Assembly: GCA_005116895.1 (NCBI GenBank)
Contig: SWDO01000017.1
Location: 45,605-109,604, forward strand
DNA: 64,000 nucleotides
DNA from: Nitrospira sp.
GTDB taxonomy: Bacteria; Nitrospirota; Nitrospiria; Nitrospirales; Nitrospiraceae
Direction of reading: 5' to 3'
Part shown: in pieces, positions 35,693 through 44,754 of the stretch
Numbering within the stretch: position 1 is the first letter of the stretch
Layout of the letters: each line of letters begins with the position of its first letter
Position numbers and translations under genes: made by a program
Notes under the pieces: model-generated
Database searches by the model: none
The model's input: the letters and a program-made list of their open reading frames with translations, nothing else
What the model was told of the DNA's origin: nothing

Positions 35693-36165
35693 CTGAATAC
35701 TGCGCTTCAAATCCCGACGGCGCAGCAGCTTGATCCATATCGTGCCGCGAGACCGCAGTCATAGAGACTGAGGCTCTAGCAGCATTCATATTCTACTCAG
35801 GTGACAGCTGGCCTCTCATCCGAATCAGTTTCGTATTGGCAACGGGCCTCCGTCAACATGGTATTCACGCTCCTTCCCGCTTGTCGAGCTTGACCTACTC
35901 AATTGACCCAACCGATTCGGCAACTCTACCCAGCGCATCGACTGCATCTAATCTGATCCACAGTGGAATCCATTTAGATACAGGCAAAGGCTGTCTAACT
36001 TCGAAACACATCACCGCGAACATGGAAATACCAGACTTTTTACTTGAGATGCATGTGGCACCTCCCTTGCTTTATCTGGAGACAAGCAAGTTGTGAACGA
36101 AGGCTGGGAATGTGCGAGGTGTCTGCATCGTGCAGGTTAACTTTACCAACCATAAGGAGGACGTG
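35693..36165. other. intergenic region holding repeat copy A
   Basis: About 470 bases between the Xre gene and the 78-aa gene. The ORF listed at 35836..36096 runs through the repeat and is not credible. The right half is repeat copy A (see 35942-36060). Nothing else was recognised. Confidence 0.6.
35942..36060 (+). repeat. intergenic repeat, copy A
   Basis: About 119 bases. It starts CTGCATCTAA, has GATCCACAGTGGAATCCA in the loop and TTAGATACAG as the second arm, then continues CTGTCTAACTTCGAAACACATC to a CATGTGGCA end. It aligns with few gaps to copies B (39553-39682) and C (41107-41238). It lies about 105 bases upstream of the 78-aa gene and its radical SAM neighbour. Confidence 0.8.
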
Positions 36166-36402
36166 ATGGATGGACCAATTGTGAACCCAGATCTGCTTGT
36201 TCCGGAAGCCTTAAAGTGGCGGGTCCCTATCAACTGGGATCCGGTGCCATGGTGGTTTTTTGAACGAATGAAGCTACCTAATGAAGCTCTAACTCAACTT
36301 GCGTTGATTCAACTTGAGAATCAGCGAACGATCATGGAGCAAAACATGAAAGCGCTTGAGCAGTCAATGGAAATGGTCAAGAAGTTTGGCGGCAAGCAAT
36401 AG
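36166..36402 (+). CDS. 78-aa Trp-rich small protein next to a radical SAM enzyme
   Basis: ATG at 36166 follows AAGGAGG, so it is well translated (the ORF track opens at 36112). The N-terminal third is rich in Pro and Trp, with a KWRVPINWDPVPWWFFERMK segment (four Trp in 12 residues). The rest is a single charged helix (LENQRTIMEQNMKALEQSMEMVKKF). No membrane segment. It lies 134 bases before a cobalamin radical SAM gene, an arrangement seen with peptide precursors of RiPP systems, but it has no classic leader/core division or Cys-rich end. It could also be a small binding partner. No known family. Confidence 0.72.
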   Translation: MDGPIVNPDLLVPEALKWRVPINWDPVPWWFFERMKLPNEALTQLALIQLENQRTIMEQNMKALEQSMEMVKKFGGKQ

Positions 36403-36421
36403 CGGAAGACTTCCCGACTGG

Positions 36422-36459
36422 AGGGAGTGGACGTTGCTCCTGGCCTTCAGCCACTCCCT
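36422..36459 (+). terminator. hairpin between the small protein and radical SAM genes
   Basis: A perfect 9-bp stem (AGGGAGTGG / CCACTCCCT) with a 20-base loop, just after the 78-aa gene. It lacks a T-run, so it is more likely an attenuator or mRNA-processing hairpin than a full terminator. It would set a different expression level for the two genes. Confidence 0.45.
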
Positions 36460-36535
36460 GCCAGGGAACATGGGGAGACCTATGCCGCGGTCTAATCTCA
36501 AGGCGCTTCTGAAAAGGTGTTGTAGGAGGGGGATC

Positions 36536-38191
36536 ATGAAGGAACTCAACGTACTCAATGAAACCGTAGTTGCAACCGATCTGGAGCCCCTTGCGACGCA
36601 AGACATGAGCAAGCCGGTCGTGCTTATCGGTTTTCAACGTCAAGGCAACTTGGGGATCGGATATCTGGCTGCGACGCTGATACGACGGGGCCACTCGGTA
36701 AGAATTCTCGATTTCGAAGAGTCGCCAGAAACAATTTTGAAGGTCATTCAAGAGGATTCACCCATTATTGTTGGGTTCTCGCTGATTTTCCAATTCTACC
36801 TACCACGGTTTCGTGCTTTGATGCAGTATCTCCGCGATAATGGCATCTCCTCCCACTTTACAATCGGGGGGCACTTTCCAAGTTTAAGTCATGAGCGTAC
36901 GCTCGAGTTAATTCCTGAAGTAGACAGCGTTGTCAGATTCGAAGGTGAATTAACACTGCTGGAGCTGGTGGAAGCGCTGATTCATGAACGAGAGTGGCGC
37001 ACGATCCATGGCATCGCATATCGCCAGGGGAGGAGTGTCGTTGGGAATCCCCTCCGACGCCTCGTGGAAGATCTGGATACCCTGCCCTTTCCGCTCAGAC
37101 AATTCGAGCCCACCACGGTCATGGGACAACGCACAATGCCGATACTCGCTTCGCGCGGATGTTCTCGCACATGCTCTTTTTGCTCTATTCACATGTTTTA
37201 CCGTGCAGCCCCGGGGCGAGTAGTCCGCATTCGAAAGGTGACCGAGGTGGTGCGAGAAATGAAAGAGTTGCATGACGAATATGGCATCACAATCTTCCTA
37301 TTCCAGGACGATGACTTCCCACTGTATGGTCCGTCATGGCGCCGGTGGGCACTCAGTCTGGTCGAGGAGCTCCAGCGTCAGCAGCTTATTGGGAAGATCA
37401 TCTGGAAAATTAGCTGCCGTGCCGATGTGGTGGAGCCGGATTTATTCGCAACGCTCCGTGACGCCGGGCTGTATCTTGTGTATATGGGCCTCGAGTCTGG
37501 GACGGAAGACGGACTGGATGTCCTGAACAAGGAAATCACTGTGGAGCAAAATCTTCGGGCCATTGAGATACTGAAGACTCTGGGACTCATGTGGGAGTTC
37601 GGTTTCATGCTATTCGACCCATCTAGCACATTCGAATCTATCGCGGAGAATGTGCGCTTCTTACGGCAAATAGCGGAGGATGGGGATGTGGCCGCCGTCT
37701 TCTGCAAAATGCTGCCTTACGATGGCACACCCATTAAAGAGACGCTCATGGCGCAGGGGCGATTTAACGGGGATGTCTGTAACCCAGATTATGACTTCAT
37801 CGATCAACGCATTGCAGTTTGCTATGAGACCATTGGAAAAACCGTAGGTGAGTGGGTTCGAGGAGCCGATTGCATGGCCTCGCTAATTAATCACGCCTGG
37901 CACGAGGTGTTTGTAATGGAACGGCTATTTCAGTCACACGACGCCATCGACTCTTACAAAGCGTCTTTGACCACACTCACCAAATTCAGCAACAACATTC
38001 TATTTACCGCGGTGGAAGAAATCTGCACATCCATCCAGAGGAACGCAGGAACATATTCTGCGTATGAGGAGTTGGGGCCTATTCGCGAGCAGATAGTGTC
38101 AAACCTGATTCAACGACGCAATCAGTTTGTCGCCGACAACCAGTCCTGGCTGTTGAAAGGAGTGTCGAAGCATATCCTGGTTGGGGCATAG
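36536..38191 (+). CDS. cobalamin-binding radical SAM protein
   Basis: A 551-residue enzyme when started at ATG 36536, which follows GGAGGGGG. Domains: a B12-binding domain (about 30-155, GFQRQGNLGIGYLAATL and TIGGHFPSLSHE, without the DxHxxG His); a radical SAM domain with RGCSRTCSFC (C209, C213, C216), DDDFPLYGP, and YMGLESGTEDGLDVLNK; and a helical C-terminal domain of about 150 residues with no known match. The group includes methyltransferases and ring-forming enzymes. The substrate is unknown, and the upstream 78-aa protein is a candidate. The 60 codons before 36536 in the ORF track are probably not translated. Confidence 0.85.
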   Translation: MKELNVLNETVVATDLEPLATQDMSKPVVLIGFQRQGNLGIGYLAATLIRRGHSVRILDFEESPETILKVIQEDSPIIVGFSLIFQFYLPRFRALMQYLRDNGISSHFTIGGHFPSLSHERTLELIPEVDSVVRFEGELTLLELVEALIHEREWRTIHGIAYRQGRSVVGNPLRRLVEDLDTLPFPLRQFEPTTVMGQRTMPILASRGCSRTCSFCSIHMFYRAAPGRVVRIRKVTEVVREMKELHDEYGITIFLFQDDDFPLYGPSWRRWALSLVEELQRQQLIGKIIWKISCRADVVEPDLFATLRDAGLYLVYMGLESGTEDGLDVLNKEITVEQNLRAIEILKTLGLMWEFGFMLFDPSSTFESIAENVRFLRQIAEDGDVAAVFCKMLPYDGTPIKETLMAQGRFNGDVCNPDYDFIDQRIAVCYETIGKTVGEWVRGADCMASLINHAWHEVFVMERLFQSHDAIDSYKASLTTLTKFSNNILFTAVEEICTSIQRNAGTYSAYEELGPIREQIVSNLIQRRNQFVADNQSWLLKGVSKHILVGA

Positions 38192-38234
38192 TACCAGGTG
38201 TCATAGACGCTGCGTGTACCCGCGCCAACACATG

Positions 38235-38712
38235 AGTGCGCATTCCGCTGAATCCGGCCGCCGATTCCGAGCGAATCCGGCCACCCCTCGGAGCCTCGCG
38301 ACGCAGGGCCTCAGTTCTCTGTCTGAAGTGGCCGACTTCCGTCCGATTTGGCTAACCGTTTGCGCATCGATTCTCCTTTCAGCGTGATCTTATAGGCATT
38401 GTGTACGAGCCGGTCAAGAATGGCATCGGCGAGCGTTGGCTCCCCGATCGCCGCATGCCAGTGATCGATCGGGAGTTGACTGGCCACCAAGGTGGCCCGA
38501 CGCCCGTGGCGATCATCGAGGAGTTCCAAGAGATCGCGGCGGTGCTCGTCGGTCAAGGACGCGAGCCCCCAGTCATCTAGGACCACGAGGTCCGTCTTGG
38601 CGAGATTCCGGAGCAGACGCCCATAGCGGCCATCGCCTTTGGCGACCGCGAGCTCCCGGAAGAACCGCGGCAGTCGCAGATACAAGGCGGAGAAGCCCAG
38701 CCGAGTTAGGAT
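38235..38712 (-). mobile_element. IS21-family remnant with truncated istB
   Basis: The ORF 38311..38685 encodes the last ~124 residues of an IstB-type ATPase: LVVLDDWGLASLTDEHR (Walker B), LVASQLPIDHWHAAIGEPTLADAILDRL. The Walker A half and the transposase istA are missing. The flank at 38250-38285 has GAATCCGGCC repeated with GATTCCGAGC between, typical of IS21-family ends. The element is inert and ends abruptly near 38712, next to the GFA gene. Confidence 0.78.
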
Positions 38713-38796
38713 TTATTCTCGATCGAGGGCACAGAAAAGAATCGTCGTCATATCAGAATATGGTAAGACACCTGCACACCACCAAGGAGAGACGCT

Positions 38797-39231
38797 ATGA
38801 GTAAGGGGAAAGTTTACCAAGGCAGCTGTTTTTGCGGCGCGGTGCGATTCACGGTCAGCGGTGAGCCGGCCGCCATGGGCTATTGCCATTGCGAGTCCTG
38901 CCGAATCTGGTCGGCTGCGCCGGTCAACGCCTTCACGTTGTGGAAACCCAACGCGGTGCAGATCATACAGGGAGCCGAGAACATCCGCACATACAGCAAG
39001 ACGCCGCTGAGTTTTCGCAAATGGTGTAAGACCTGTGGAGGCCATGTCTTTACTGAGCATCCTACGTGGGGGGTCACCGACGTGTATGCGGCAGTCATTC
39101 CGGACTTCCCCTACCAGGCCGCCATCCATGTGAACTATGAGGAGACGAAGCTGCGCATACAGGACGGGCTGCCGAAAATGAGGGACCTGCCACAAGAAAT
39201 GGGAGGCTCAGGCGTCAGCGTCCCCGAATGA
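38797..39231 (+). CDS. GFA (glutathione-dependent formaldehyde-activating-like) family protein
   Basis: A 144-residue zinc protein of the Mss4-like fold. Cysteine pairs in order: SCFCGAVRF, GYCHCESCR and WCKTCGGHVF, covering both zinc sites. The family name comes from one member that condenses formaldehyde with glutathione; most members have unknown substrates. A normal-length, intact gene between the IS21 remnant and the next repeat-bearing intergenic region. Confidence 0.87.
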   Translation: MSKGKVYQGSCFCGAVRFTVSGEPAAMGYCHCESCRIWSAAPVNAFTLWKPNAVQIIQGAENIRTYSKTPLSFRKWCKTCGGHVFTEHPTWGVTDVYAAVIPDFPYQAAIHVNYEETKLRIQDGLPKMRDLPQEMGGSGVSVPE

Positions 39232-39866
39232 AGCTGCCAGGATTTCAAACGATTGGAATCGAAAAAAGTCTGCGGATATAAAAATGTACTGGGAGCCTTC
39301 TTTGAAGTCTGGAGCACTTCCGTGAGCTAGGGCGCAAGAAACACGAGGACAATCTGATTCAAGCCAACCCCAGCTAAGGCTGACATTCCGAGAGGACACG
39401 ACTGCCGAAGTGATTCAGGAGGCTTTCCTCATAGGAAGCCGCTGGCTCCATCGTGGCTTCAAGAACTACCCTGTCTCTATAGAACCGAGCCGACCACTCC
39501 CGTCTGTTCAATCACTCACGCCATTCCTTCAGCTTGATCTTCGCAACTTCTACTGTATCTAATCCGATCCACCGTGGAATCCATTTAGATACAGACACAA
39601 GCCGTCTAATTTCGAAACACCTCGCCGAGGCCGTTGCAATACTAGGCTTTTTGCTTAAGCTGCACATGGCGCAAGAAATGCTTTAGCCATCCAATACAAA
39701 GTAGGTTCTCACGATGGCATCTGGCATGGATACCGACTTACGTGGCGGATATCCACCTGAACATTCTCAGAGGTTTCAGACTATACACGCTCATCTGTCC
39801 AGTATGGACAACGAAACGAGATCATTTCTACATCAACCCTGCCCGACACAACGACGGAGGTAACGG
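39232..39866. other. intergenic region with shared modules and repeat copy B
   Basis: About 635 bases with no gene. Three modules are seen. 39281-39300 (ATGTACTGGGAGCC) is similar to 42674-42696. 39392-39470 (GAGGACACGACTGCCGA to TTCAAGAACTACC) is similar to 42514-42577. Repeat copy B lies at 39553-39682. The last 180 bases before the next gene are unique. Confidence 0.7.
39553..39682 (+). repeat. intergenic repeat, copy B
   Basis: The best-formed copy. It begins with the perfect inverted repeat CTGTATCTAA (39553-39562) / TTAGATACAG (39585-39594), loop 22 bases, then CCGTCTAATTTCGAAACACC, CGCCGAGGCCG and CATGGCGCAAGAAATGCT. Copy C shares the 3' end GTGGCGCAAGAAATGCT almost exactly. It is 185 bases upstream of the YukJ-like gene. 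Confidence 0.82.
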
Positions 39867-40889
39867 ATGCCATTAAAAAAGTACGGAGTACTCAAAGGCA
39901 AAGCCATTGGGGGCAAGCGAGAAACCGAGGCGAGTTCTCCCCATTTCCAGATTCATATGACAGCGGGTGACGTCCAGTACCGGATTGCGGTGAATGTGAA
40001 ATCCCAACTCAGCCCGTCAGAGCTGCTGTTTTTGGTCAACGACGATTTTCAGCACTCGATCACGGCCTCGCTGCCGGGGTTGCCTGTTGGATTCACACCG
40101 TTGCGGAGTCAGCCAGGAGGGCAGGCACTCGATTTTATTCGCGGCAATCTGTTCAATCGCCTCGACATGCGCCTCCTGCCTCCGAATCTACCTGGCCCCA
40201 ACAACGACTTGAGTGACCAGATTGAACACTATGTGGCTCGTGCGATTGCTGAACCGGATGCGTTGATCTATGCGTTTGGGGAGCGCTGGGGACCTGAGGA
40301 AGGTGTGCCCGACAAAATATTTGGCTTCACCCCAGGCAACGGTATTCACGACATTCACATGAATCAGGGGAATACTCCACGTTTTAAGAGTGACGACGGC
40401 GTTTGGCAGGATGGAGGCTTGCTGTTTGCCTTTCCAAGTTCCCGTCAATGGGTCGGGGTCTTCCTGGCGTTTCAATCCCAAGCCTGGCACACGGATGATC
40501 GCACCGGGCACGCCAGCCCCGATGTGCCGAACCCTGGCCCGGGACCGGAACCGAGTCCAACCGAGCCCGATCATCTCGTCCAGATCGTCGGCGCACTAGT
40601 GAATCCAATCGGTCCAGCGCCGGAACAGGAAACGGTCACGTTACTCAATGCGTCGCCGGAATCGATTGATCTGACGGGATGGAAGATTGCCGATCGGCTC
40701 AAGAAGACCCACACCCTTTCCGGTGTGATCAATGCTGGCGCCACGCTCGTAGTGATATTGCCCCAGGACGTTCAATTGGGAAACAAGGGTGGGATCATTA
40801 CCTTGCTGAACGATAAAGGTTTGAAGGTCGACGGCGTCTCGTATACCGCCCAGCAGGCGAAAAAGGAAGGATGGACGATTGTGTTCTAG
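39867..40889 (+). CDS. YukJ-like DUF2278 protein with C-terminal lamin-tail domain
   Basis: A 340-residue protein. Residues 1-210 are a DUF2278 domain: MPLKKYGVLKGKAIGG, IHDIHMNQGN with its conserved His, and FLAFQSQAWHTDD. A Pro-rich linker (NPGPGPEPSPTEPD) joins it to a lamin-tail (LTD) domain: VTLLNASPESIDLTGWKIADRLKKTHTLSG. The combination is known in YukJ-type proteins of unknown role; LTD domains often help binding to surfaces or nucleic acid. No signal peptide. ATG follows CGGAGG. A stem-loop follows its stop. Confidence 0.85.
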   Translation: MPLKKYGVLKGKAIGGKRETEASSPHFQIHMTAGDVQYRIAVNVKSQLSPSELLFLVNDDFQHSITASLPGLPVGFTPLRSQPGGQALDFIRGNLFNRLDMRLLPPNLPGPNNDLSDQIEHYVARAIAEPDALIYAFGERWGPEEGVPDKIFGFTPGNGIHDIHMNQGNTPRFKSDDGVWQDGGLLFAFPSSRQWVGVFLAFQSQAWHTDDRTGHASPDVPNPGPGPEPSPTEPDHLVQIVGALVNPIGPAPEQETVTLLNASPESIDLTGWKIADRLKKTHTLSGVINAGATLVVILPQDVQLGNKGGIITLLNDKGLKVDGVSYTAQQAKKEGWTIVF

Positions 40890-40908
40890 TCGAGCATCAC
40901 GGAGAACT

Positions 40909-40943
40909 GCGTTCGTGGTGAGGCCGTCGAACCACGAACGCAA
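40909..40943 (+). terminator. 12-bp hairpin after the YukJ-like gene
   Basis: A perfect inverted repeat TGCGTTCGTGGT / ACCACGAACGCA with an 11-base loop, 20 bases after the stop codon. No T-run follows, so intrinsic termination is uncertain; an mRNA 3'-end hairpin is likely. Confidence 0.6.
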
Positions 40944-41395
40944 CACCACACAACCTCGCACCCTTCAACAAGCAGCAAGCTCAGACAAGCGGATTAGCAT
41001 AGTGATTTCAGGGGCACAACATCCGCGATGTGTTGACAAGCTGCTAGCTGATCAGGCCTCGCCCCGTTGACCAGCATGAATCATCAACCATTTTCTCCAA
41101 CATCGGCTGTATCCAATCCGATCCACCACAGAATCTCTTTAGATACAAACACAGACTATCCAACTCCGAAACACATCGCCGAGGTCGTCGAAATACCAGG
41201 CCTTCCCCCTTGAGCTGCATGTGGCGCAAGAAATGCTTAGTTCCAGAGAAAACAACGTACCGGATGTCTTTCTGGAAGCCACTGAACAAGGCGAATAGGT
41301 GAGTCGGGCGCCTAAACACTTTGCCCTGATGGATAAGTCCGCGAACAGGCGAAGATGGGCACCAGCCTCTCACCGTAACTTAACGGAGTAGGTCC
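40944..41395. other. intergenic region with repeat copy C
   Basis: About 450 bases. Apart from repeat copy C (41107-41238) nothing is recognised. The listed ORFs here are shadows. The last bases GGAGTAGGTCC form the ribosome site of the next gene. Confidence 0.6.
41107..41238 (+). repeat. intergenic repeat, copy C
   Basis: About 132 bases, CTGTATCCAATCCGATCCAC to GTGGCGCAAGAAATGCTT. The hairpin arms carry a mismatch (TGTATCCAA / TTAGATACA), so this copy has drifted. It ends about 157 bases before the next gene, a distance comparable with copies A and B. Confidence 0.8.
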
Positions 41396-42487
41396 ATGAA
41401 TATTTTGCACTATTTGAATGTCCTAATCGGCTTCTCACTGGTCATGCTGCTGTTGTCAGTGGTGACGAGTTTTGCTGCACAAACATGGTTGCTGTTATTG
41501 AAAACACAATCTCGGGCCGTCGGCAATGGGCTTGTGGGCATGCTGGAAGACATCGGCCTTGAGAAAGCATTGGCCACACAACAGGTGGATGCACTACTCA
41601 ATAAAGGCAGTTCAATCTTTGGAAGGAAACTGGGGGGAGTGCTGAATAAAGTGAGCGCCTTTCTGCTCGCAGGGGCCCCAAAACACATAGGTCGCGAAGA
41701 GTTCGTGCTGCTCCTCTTGCGCAAAGCCGTCTCTGATAACGAGCTGGCCACCAAGTTAGGCTTTGCCGATAAAACTGCAGCTAAGAGTAAATTGCAGGAA
41801 CTTGAAGAAGCGATTCTTGTGGAGGAAACCACGGACCCGACACTTCCAGCTCACCTGTGGCGCACGAAAGCCATGCAGGCAAAAGTGCCCGAGCTCGCGT
41901 CAAAGATATTCGCCCGGTTTGATGACGTATTGGATCGCGCGACTGAAGATGTCAGCGCATTCGGGAAATTTCTTGGGATCCTTCTCACCTTACCCCTGCT
42001 CTTGATCTATTGGCCGGTGGACTCAATCGATTTGTTTGATCGCTTAAACAAGGACCAAATCCTTAGCGCTAAACTAGCGACGGCAACCGAAGCCAATCTC
42101 CCATCGCTTCAACAGGCTTATGACGAGTTTCAAAAATGTCGAGATGGCAAGACTAGCCCGGATGTTAAGGACCCGTGCGAACAAAGTGGTCAAGCACTGA
42201 AAAAGGCTGCGAATGACATAATGCAGCTTGGTGAGGTAAAGGGGTTATTTGGCGAAAATACGCCAAAGGAATTGGACTGTAAAATTCTGATAGTCGACAG
42301 ACCCATCCCATTGTTCGAGCATTGCAAAAGAGCTGAATTGACCTCCGGAATCTTTGTCACATGGATCCTCGTGAGCTTAGGAAGCGCGTTTTGGCTTGGC
42401 TTGTTAAATAAAATGTTGGGGCTCCGCTCAGAATTGAGTAAAAAACTCGAAGCGCAGAGAGAGTTTCGAGCCACGAGCCAAGCGTAG
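41396..42487 (+). CDS. membrane protein of unknown function
   Basis: A 363-residue protein with an N-terminal helix (LNVLIGFSLVMLLLSVVTSFAA), a middle one (FGKFLGILLTLPLLLIYW, about 188-205) and a C-terminal one (GIFVTWILVSLGSAFWLGLL, about 322-341). Between them are two helical domains with conserved-looking Cys pairs (KCRDG, DPCEQSG; LDCKIL, EHCKRA). N- and C-terminal parts resemble nothing I know. It has a strong ribosome site. Its neighbours carry the same intergenic modules, so it may work with the YukJ-like, PLD-like and amidase proteins. Confidence 0.75.
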   Translation: MNILHYLNVLIGFSLVMLLLSVVTSFAAQTWLLLLKTQSRAVGNGLVGMLEDIGLEKALATQQVDALLNKGSSIFGRKLGGVLNKVSAFLLAGAPKHIGREEFVLLLLRKAVSDNELATKLGFADKTAAKSKLQELEEAILVEETTDPTLPAHLWRTKAMQAKVPELASKIFARFDDVLDRATEDVSAFGKFLGILLTLPLLLIYWPVDSIDLFDRLNKDQILSAKLATATEANLPSLQQAYDEFQKCRDGKTSPDVKDPCEQSGQALKKAANDIMQLGEVKGLFGENTPKELDCKILIVDRPIPLFEHCKRAELTSGIFVTWILVSLGSAFWLGLLNKMLGLRSELSKKLEAQREFRATSQA

Positions 42488-43002
42488 AACCTGGGTGAAT
42501 ACTGACCTCACGCGAGGACAACGAATGCCGACGTTATTCAGCGGACATTCCGCTCACTCGTGGTTTCAAGAACTACCTGAGCTCCATTGACTGATCGAGC
42601 CAACGAAGCCTACGTCCCGGTGGATGCATCGTGACCTTATCAGAGCCGAACTCAGAAGATACCAAGAAGGAGGAACATGTACCGGGAGTCCTTTCTGATC
42701 TCTGATCTCCCCTCGGGTCCTCGAAACACACTCCCACGCGTCAACGTACCGGCGCGGTGTTACTCCTTCCCCGCTATCGCTGTATCGATTTCGATTCGAT
42801 TCGTATCAGTTCTGATACATCGTATTTCACAAAACGCCAGCAGACCATGGAAAATCGAACTAAATCCGCTATACCGTGATGATTCCCGTAGTTCGCAAAT
42901 TGCCGGGCATCTCAACACGGACTCAACGTATCGACATAGCGGCAATGCTGCGGAGGCACCGCCCATCCGGCGGCTTCATTTATCCAGCAACGGAGGAACG
43001 TC
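42488..43002. other. intergenic region with shared modules
   Basis: About 515 bases, no gene. 42514-42577 and 42674-42696 resemble modules of the region before the YukJ-like gene, here in the opposite order. At 42780-42816 there is CGCTGTATCGATT then GTATCAG/CTGATAC (a perfect 7-bp hairpin with a 2-base loop) and ACATCG, possibly a strongly drifted fourth copy of the CTGTATCTAA hairpin. Confidence 0.6.
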
Positions 43003-44694
43003 ATGCGTAAAACAGCACCGGGGCTCGTTAGCATCAGGGCCATCAGCGGAACGCACGTCGTCTTTCTTGCGTTCGACATGAAAGCGTCGGACGCGAAGGA
43101 GCTCCTGGGATTTGCCATCCAGCGCACCGACCTCACCGAAGACGAAACAATATGGCTCAGGGGGAATAAGACTTTTCCCAGCATCCGCCCTGCTACCGGA
43201 TTTGAAGATGCCAGTAGTCACGAGCACCCCTTCCAAGCGTTCCAGTGGGCAGACTACACGGCCAAACCAGGATACAGATATCGCTACCGCGTCATCCCGA
43301 TGTACAACAAGCCGGGTACACTCGTGGGAAAAGCAGCGACTACCATCACCATCGGCGCGGAGCCATTGGCAGGCGCCAAGCACGAGGTGCATTTCAATCG
43401 AGGTGCCATTGCATCACAAGCCTTTGCCAAGCGCTTCCCAAACCAGACTCTCGATGATGCCGGCGAGCCCGCCTATACGTGGCTAGGACGCGACCTGGTT
43501 CCCGCACTGTTGGATTTCATTGCCAAGGCAAAGGACAACTCATATAGCTTGCGGGCCGCCATCTATGAGCTGCACTTGCCTGAACAACAGCTATGGCCGG
43601 ACGTGCTGGCGGCATTCAAAGTGGCTAAGCAGGCAGGCGCGGATGTCGCGATCATTTATCATGGATCGGATGACGATACCGGCAATGCCAACACACAAGC
43701 AATTGCTGATGCCCAGATCAAAAGCATTTGTTTCCCACGCGTCAATGCGAAATTAATGCATAACAAATTCATCGTACTCAGCAAGAACGGCAAACCCGTT
43801 TCTGTCTGGACCGGTTCGACCAATATCAGCCGCAATGCGCTGTATGGCCAACTCAATGTCGGACACGTTTTCCACGATGGCATCTTGGCCAAACGGTTTT
43901 TCGCCTATTGGAATCAACTCAAAGGTGACCCCGCTGCTGAAAGCATTAAGGGCTGGGCGGAAACCGACAATGCCTTGCCTCCAACCAATGAGTCCGACGC
44001 GCTGACACCGATCTTCTCCCCGCACCGAGGTCGCGGTGTATTTGACTGGTGGATCGAGTTGGCCAATAACCCCAAACCTTTATTCATGACCTTTCCGTTC
44101 GGAATCGTTAAAGACTTTCGCCCAGTGTTTGACAAAAACGATGGCGTGCTACGATTCGCCATGTTGGACAAATATGTCAACGGAGGCAATACGTCTTCAC
44201 GCGCCGCCGCCATCGCCGACATTGAACGTATTCGGCATTTCCCGAATATCGGCATGGCGTTGGGCAACAACATTTTCGTGGACTGGATCGATGGCTGGCA
44301 CCAAGAGAGGCGCGGTATCGGTGTCAATGTGAACTGGATACACACCAAGTTCATGCTCATAGACCCACTAGGCACGACACCTATCACCCTGACCGGCTCG
44401 GCCAATTTCAGCGAGGCTAGTGTGAATACCAACGACGAAAATATGGTGCTGATCCGTGGCGATAGGCGTGTGGCGGACATCTACTTTGGTGAATTCATGC
44501 GCGTGTTTGCACACCATCGGTTTCGCGAATCAATTAAGCGCCACATCGAGCAATTCGGTTCAGCGGCAATCAATACTTGGAAGCCCCAGGACCTACATGA
44601 GGACTGGAGCAAGTGGGTGCCGACCCATTTCAAGAAAGGATCAGAACAAGATATCAAACGGCGTTATTTCGTTGGGAGCAAGAACCCAAGCTAA
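43003..44694 (+). CDS. PLD-superfamily protein with fibronectin-III-like N-terminus
   Basis: A 563-residue protein. Residues about 1-125 look like an FnIII/beta-sandwich domain (HVVFLAFDMKASDAKELLGFAIQR, AKPGYRYRYRVIPMY). The rest has two phospholipase-D half sites: MHNKFIVLSKNGKPVSVWTGSTNIS and WIHTKFMLIDPLGTTPITLTGSANFS, with the HxK motif in both (HNK, HTK). Substrate may be phospholipid or nucleic acid. No signal peptide. A good CGGAGG precedes ATG. It is followed by a PGRP-type amidase, so an envelope-attacking or recycling role is possible. Confidence 0.87.
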   Translation: MRKTAPGLVSIRAISGTHVVFLAFDMKASDAKELLGFAIQRTDLTEDETIWLRGNKTFPSIRPATGFEDASSHEHPFQAFQWADYTAKPGYRYRYRVIPMYNKPGTLVGKAATTITIGAEPLAGAKHEVHFNRGAIASQAFAKRFPNQTLDDAGEPAYTWLGRDLVPALLDFIAKAKDNSYSLRAAIYELHLPEQQLWPDVLAAFKVAKQAGADVAIIYHGSDDDTGNANTQAIADAQIKSICFPRVNAKLMHNKFIVLSKNGKPVSVWTGSTNISRNALYGQLNVGHVFHDGILAKRFFAYWNQLKGDPAAESIKGWAETDNALPPTNESDALTPIFSPHRGRGVFDWWIELANNPKPLFMTFPFGIVKDFRPVFDKNDGVLRFAMLDKYVNGGNTSSRAAAIADIERIRHFPNIGMALGNNIFVDWIDGWHQERRGIGVNVNWIHTKFMLIDPLGTTPITLTGSANFSEASVNTNDENMVLIRGDRRVADIYFGEFMRVFAHHRFRESIKRHIEQFGSAAINTWKPQDLHEDWSKWVPTHFKKGSEQDIKRRYFVGSKNPS

Positions 44695-44754
44695 TTCGAG
44701 TGCGTCGCCTTCTCAGGTATTTGGCGAAGTGCGTAACAGTTCAGGAGGATCCTA

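Noticed and set aside
35836-36096. 86-aa ORF
   Set aside because: It runs through repeat copy A, has no ribosome site and is not kept open in copies B or C.
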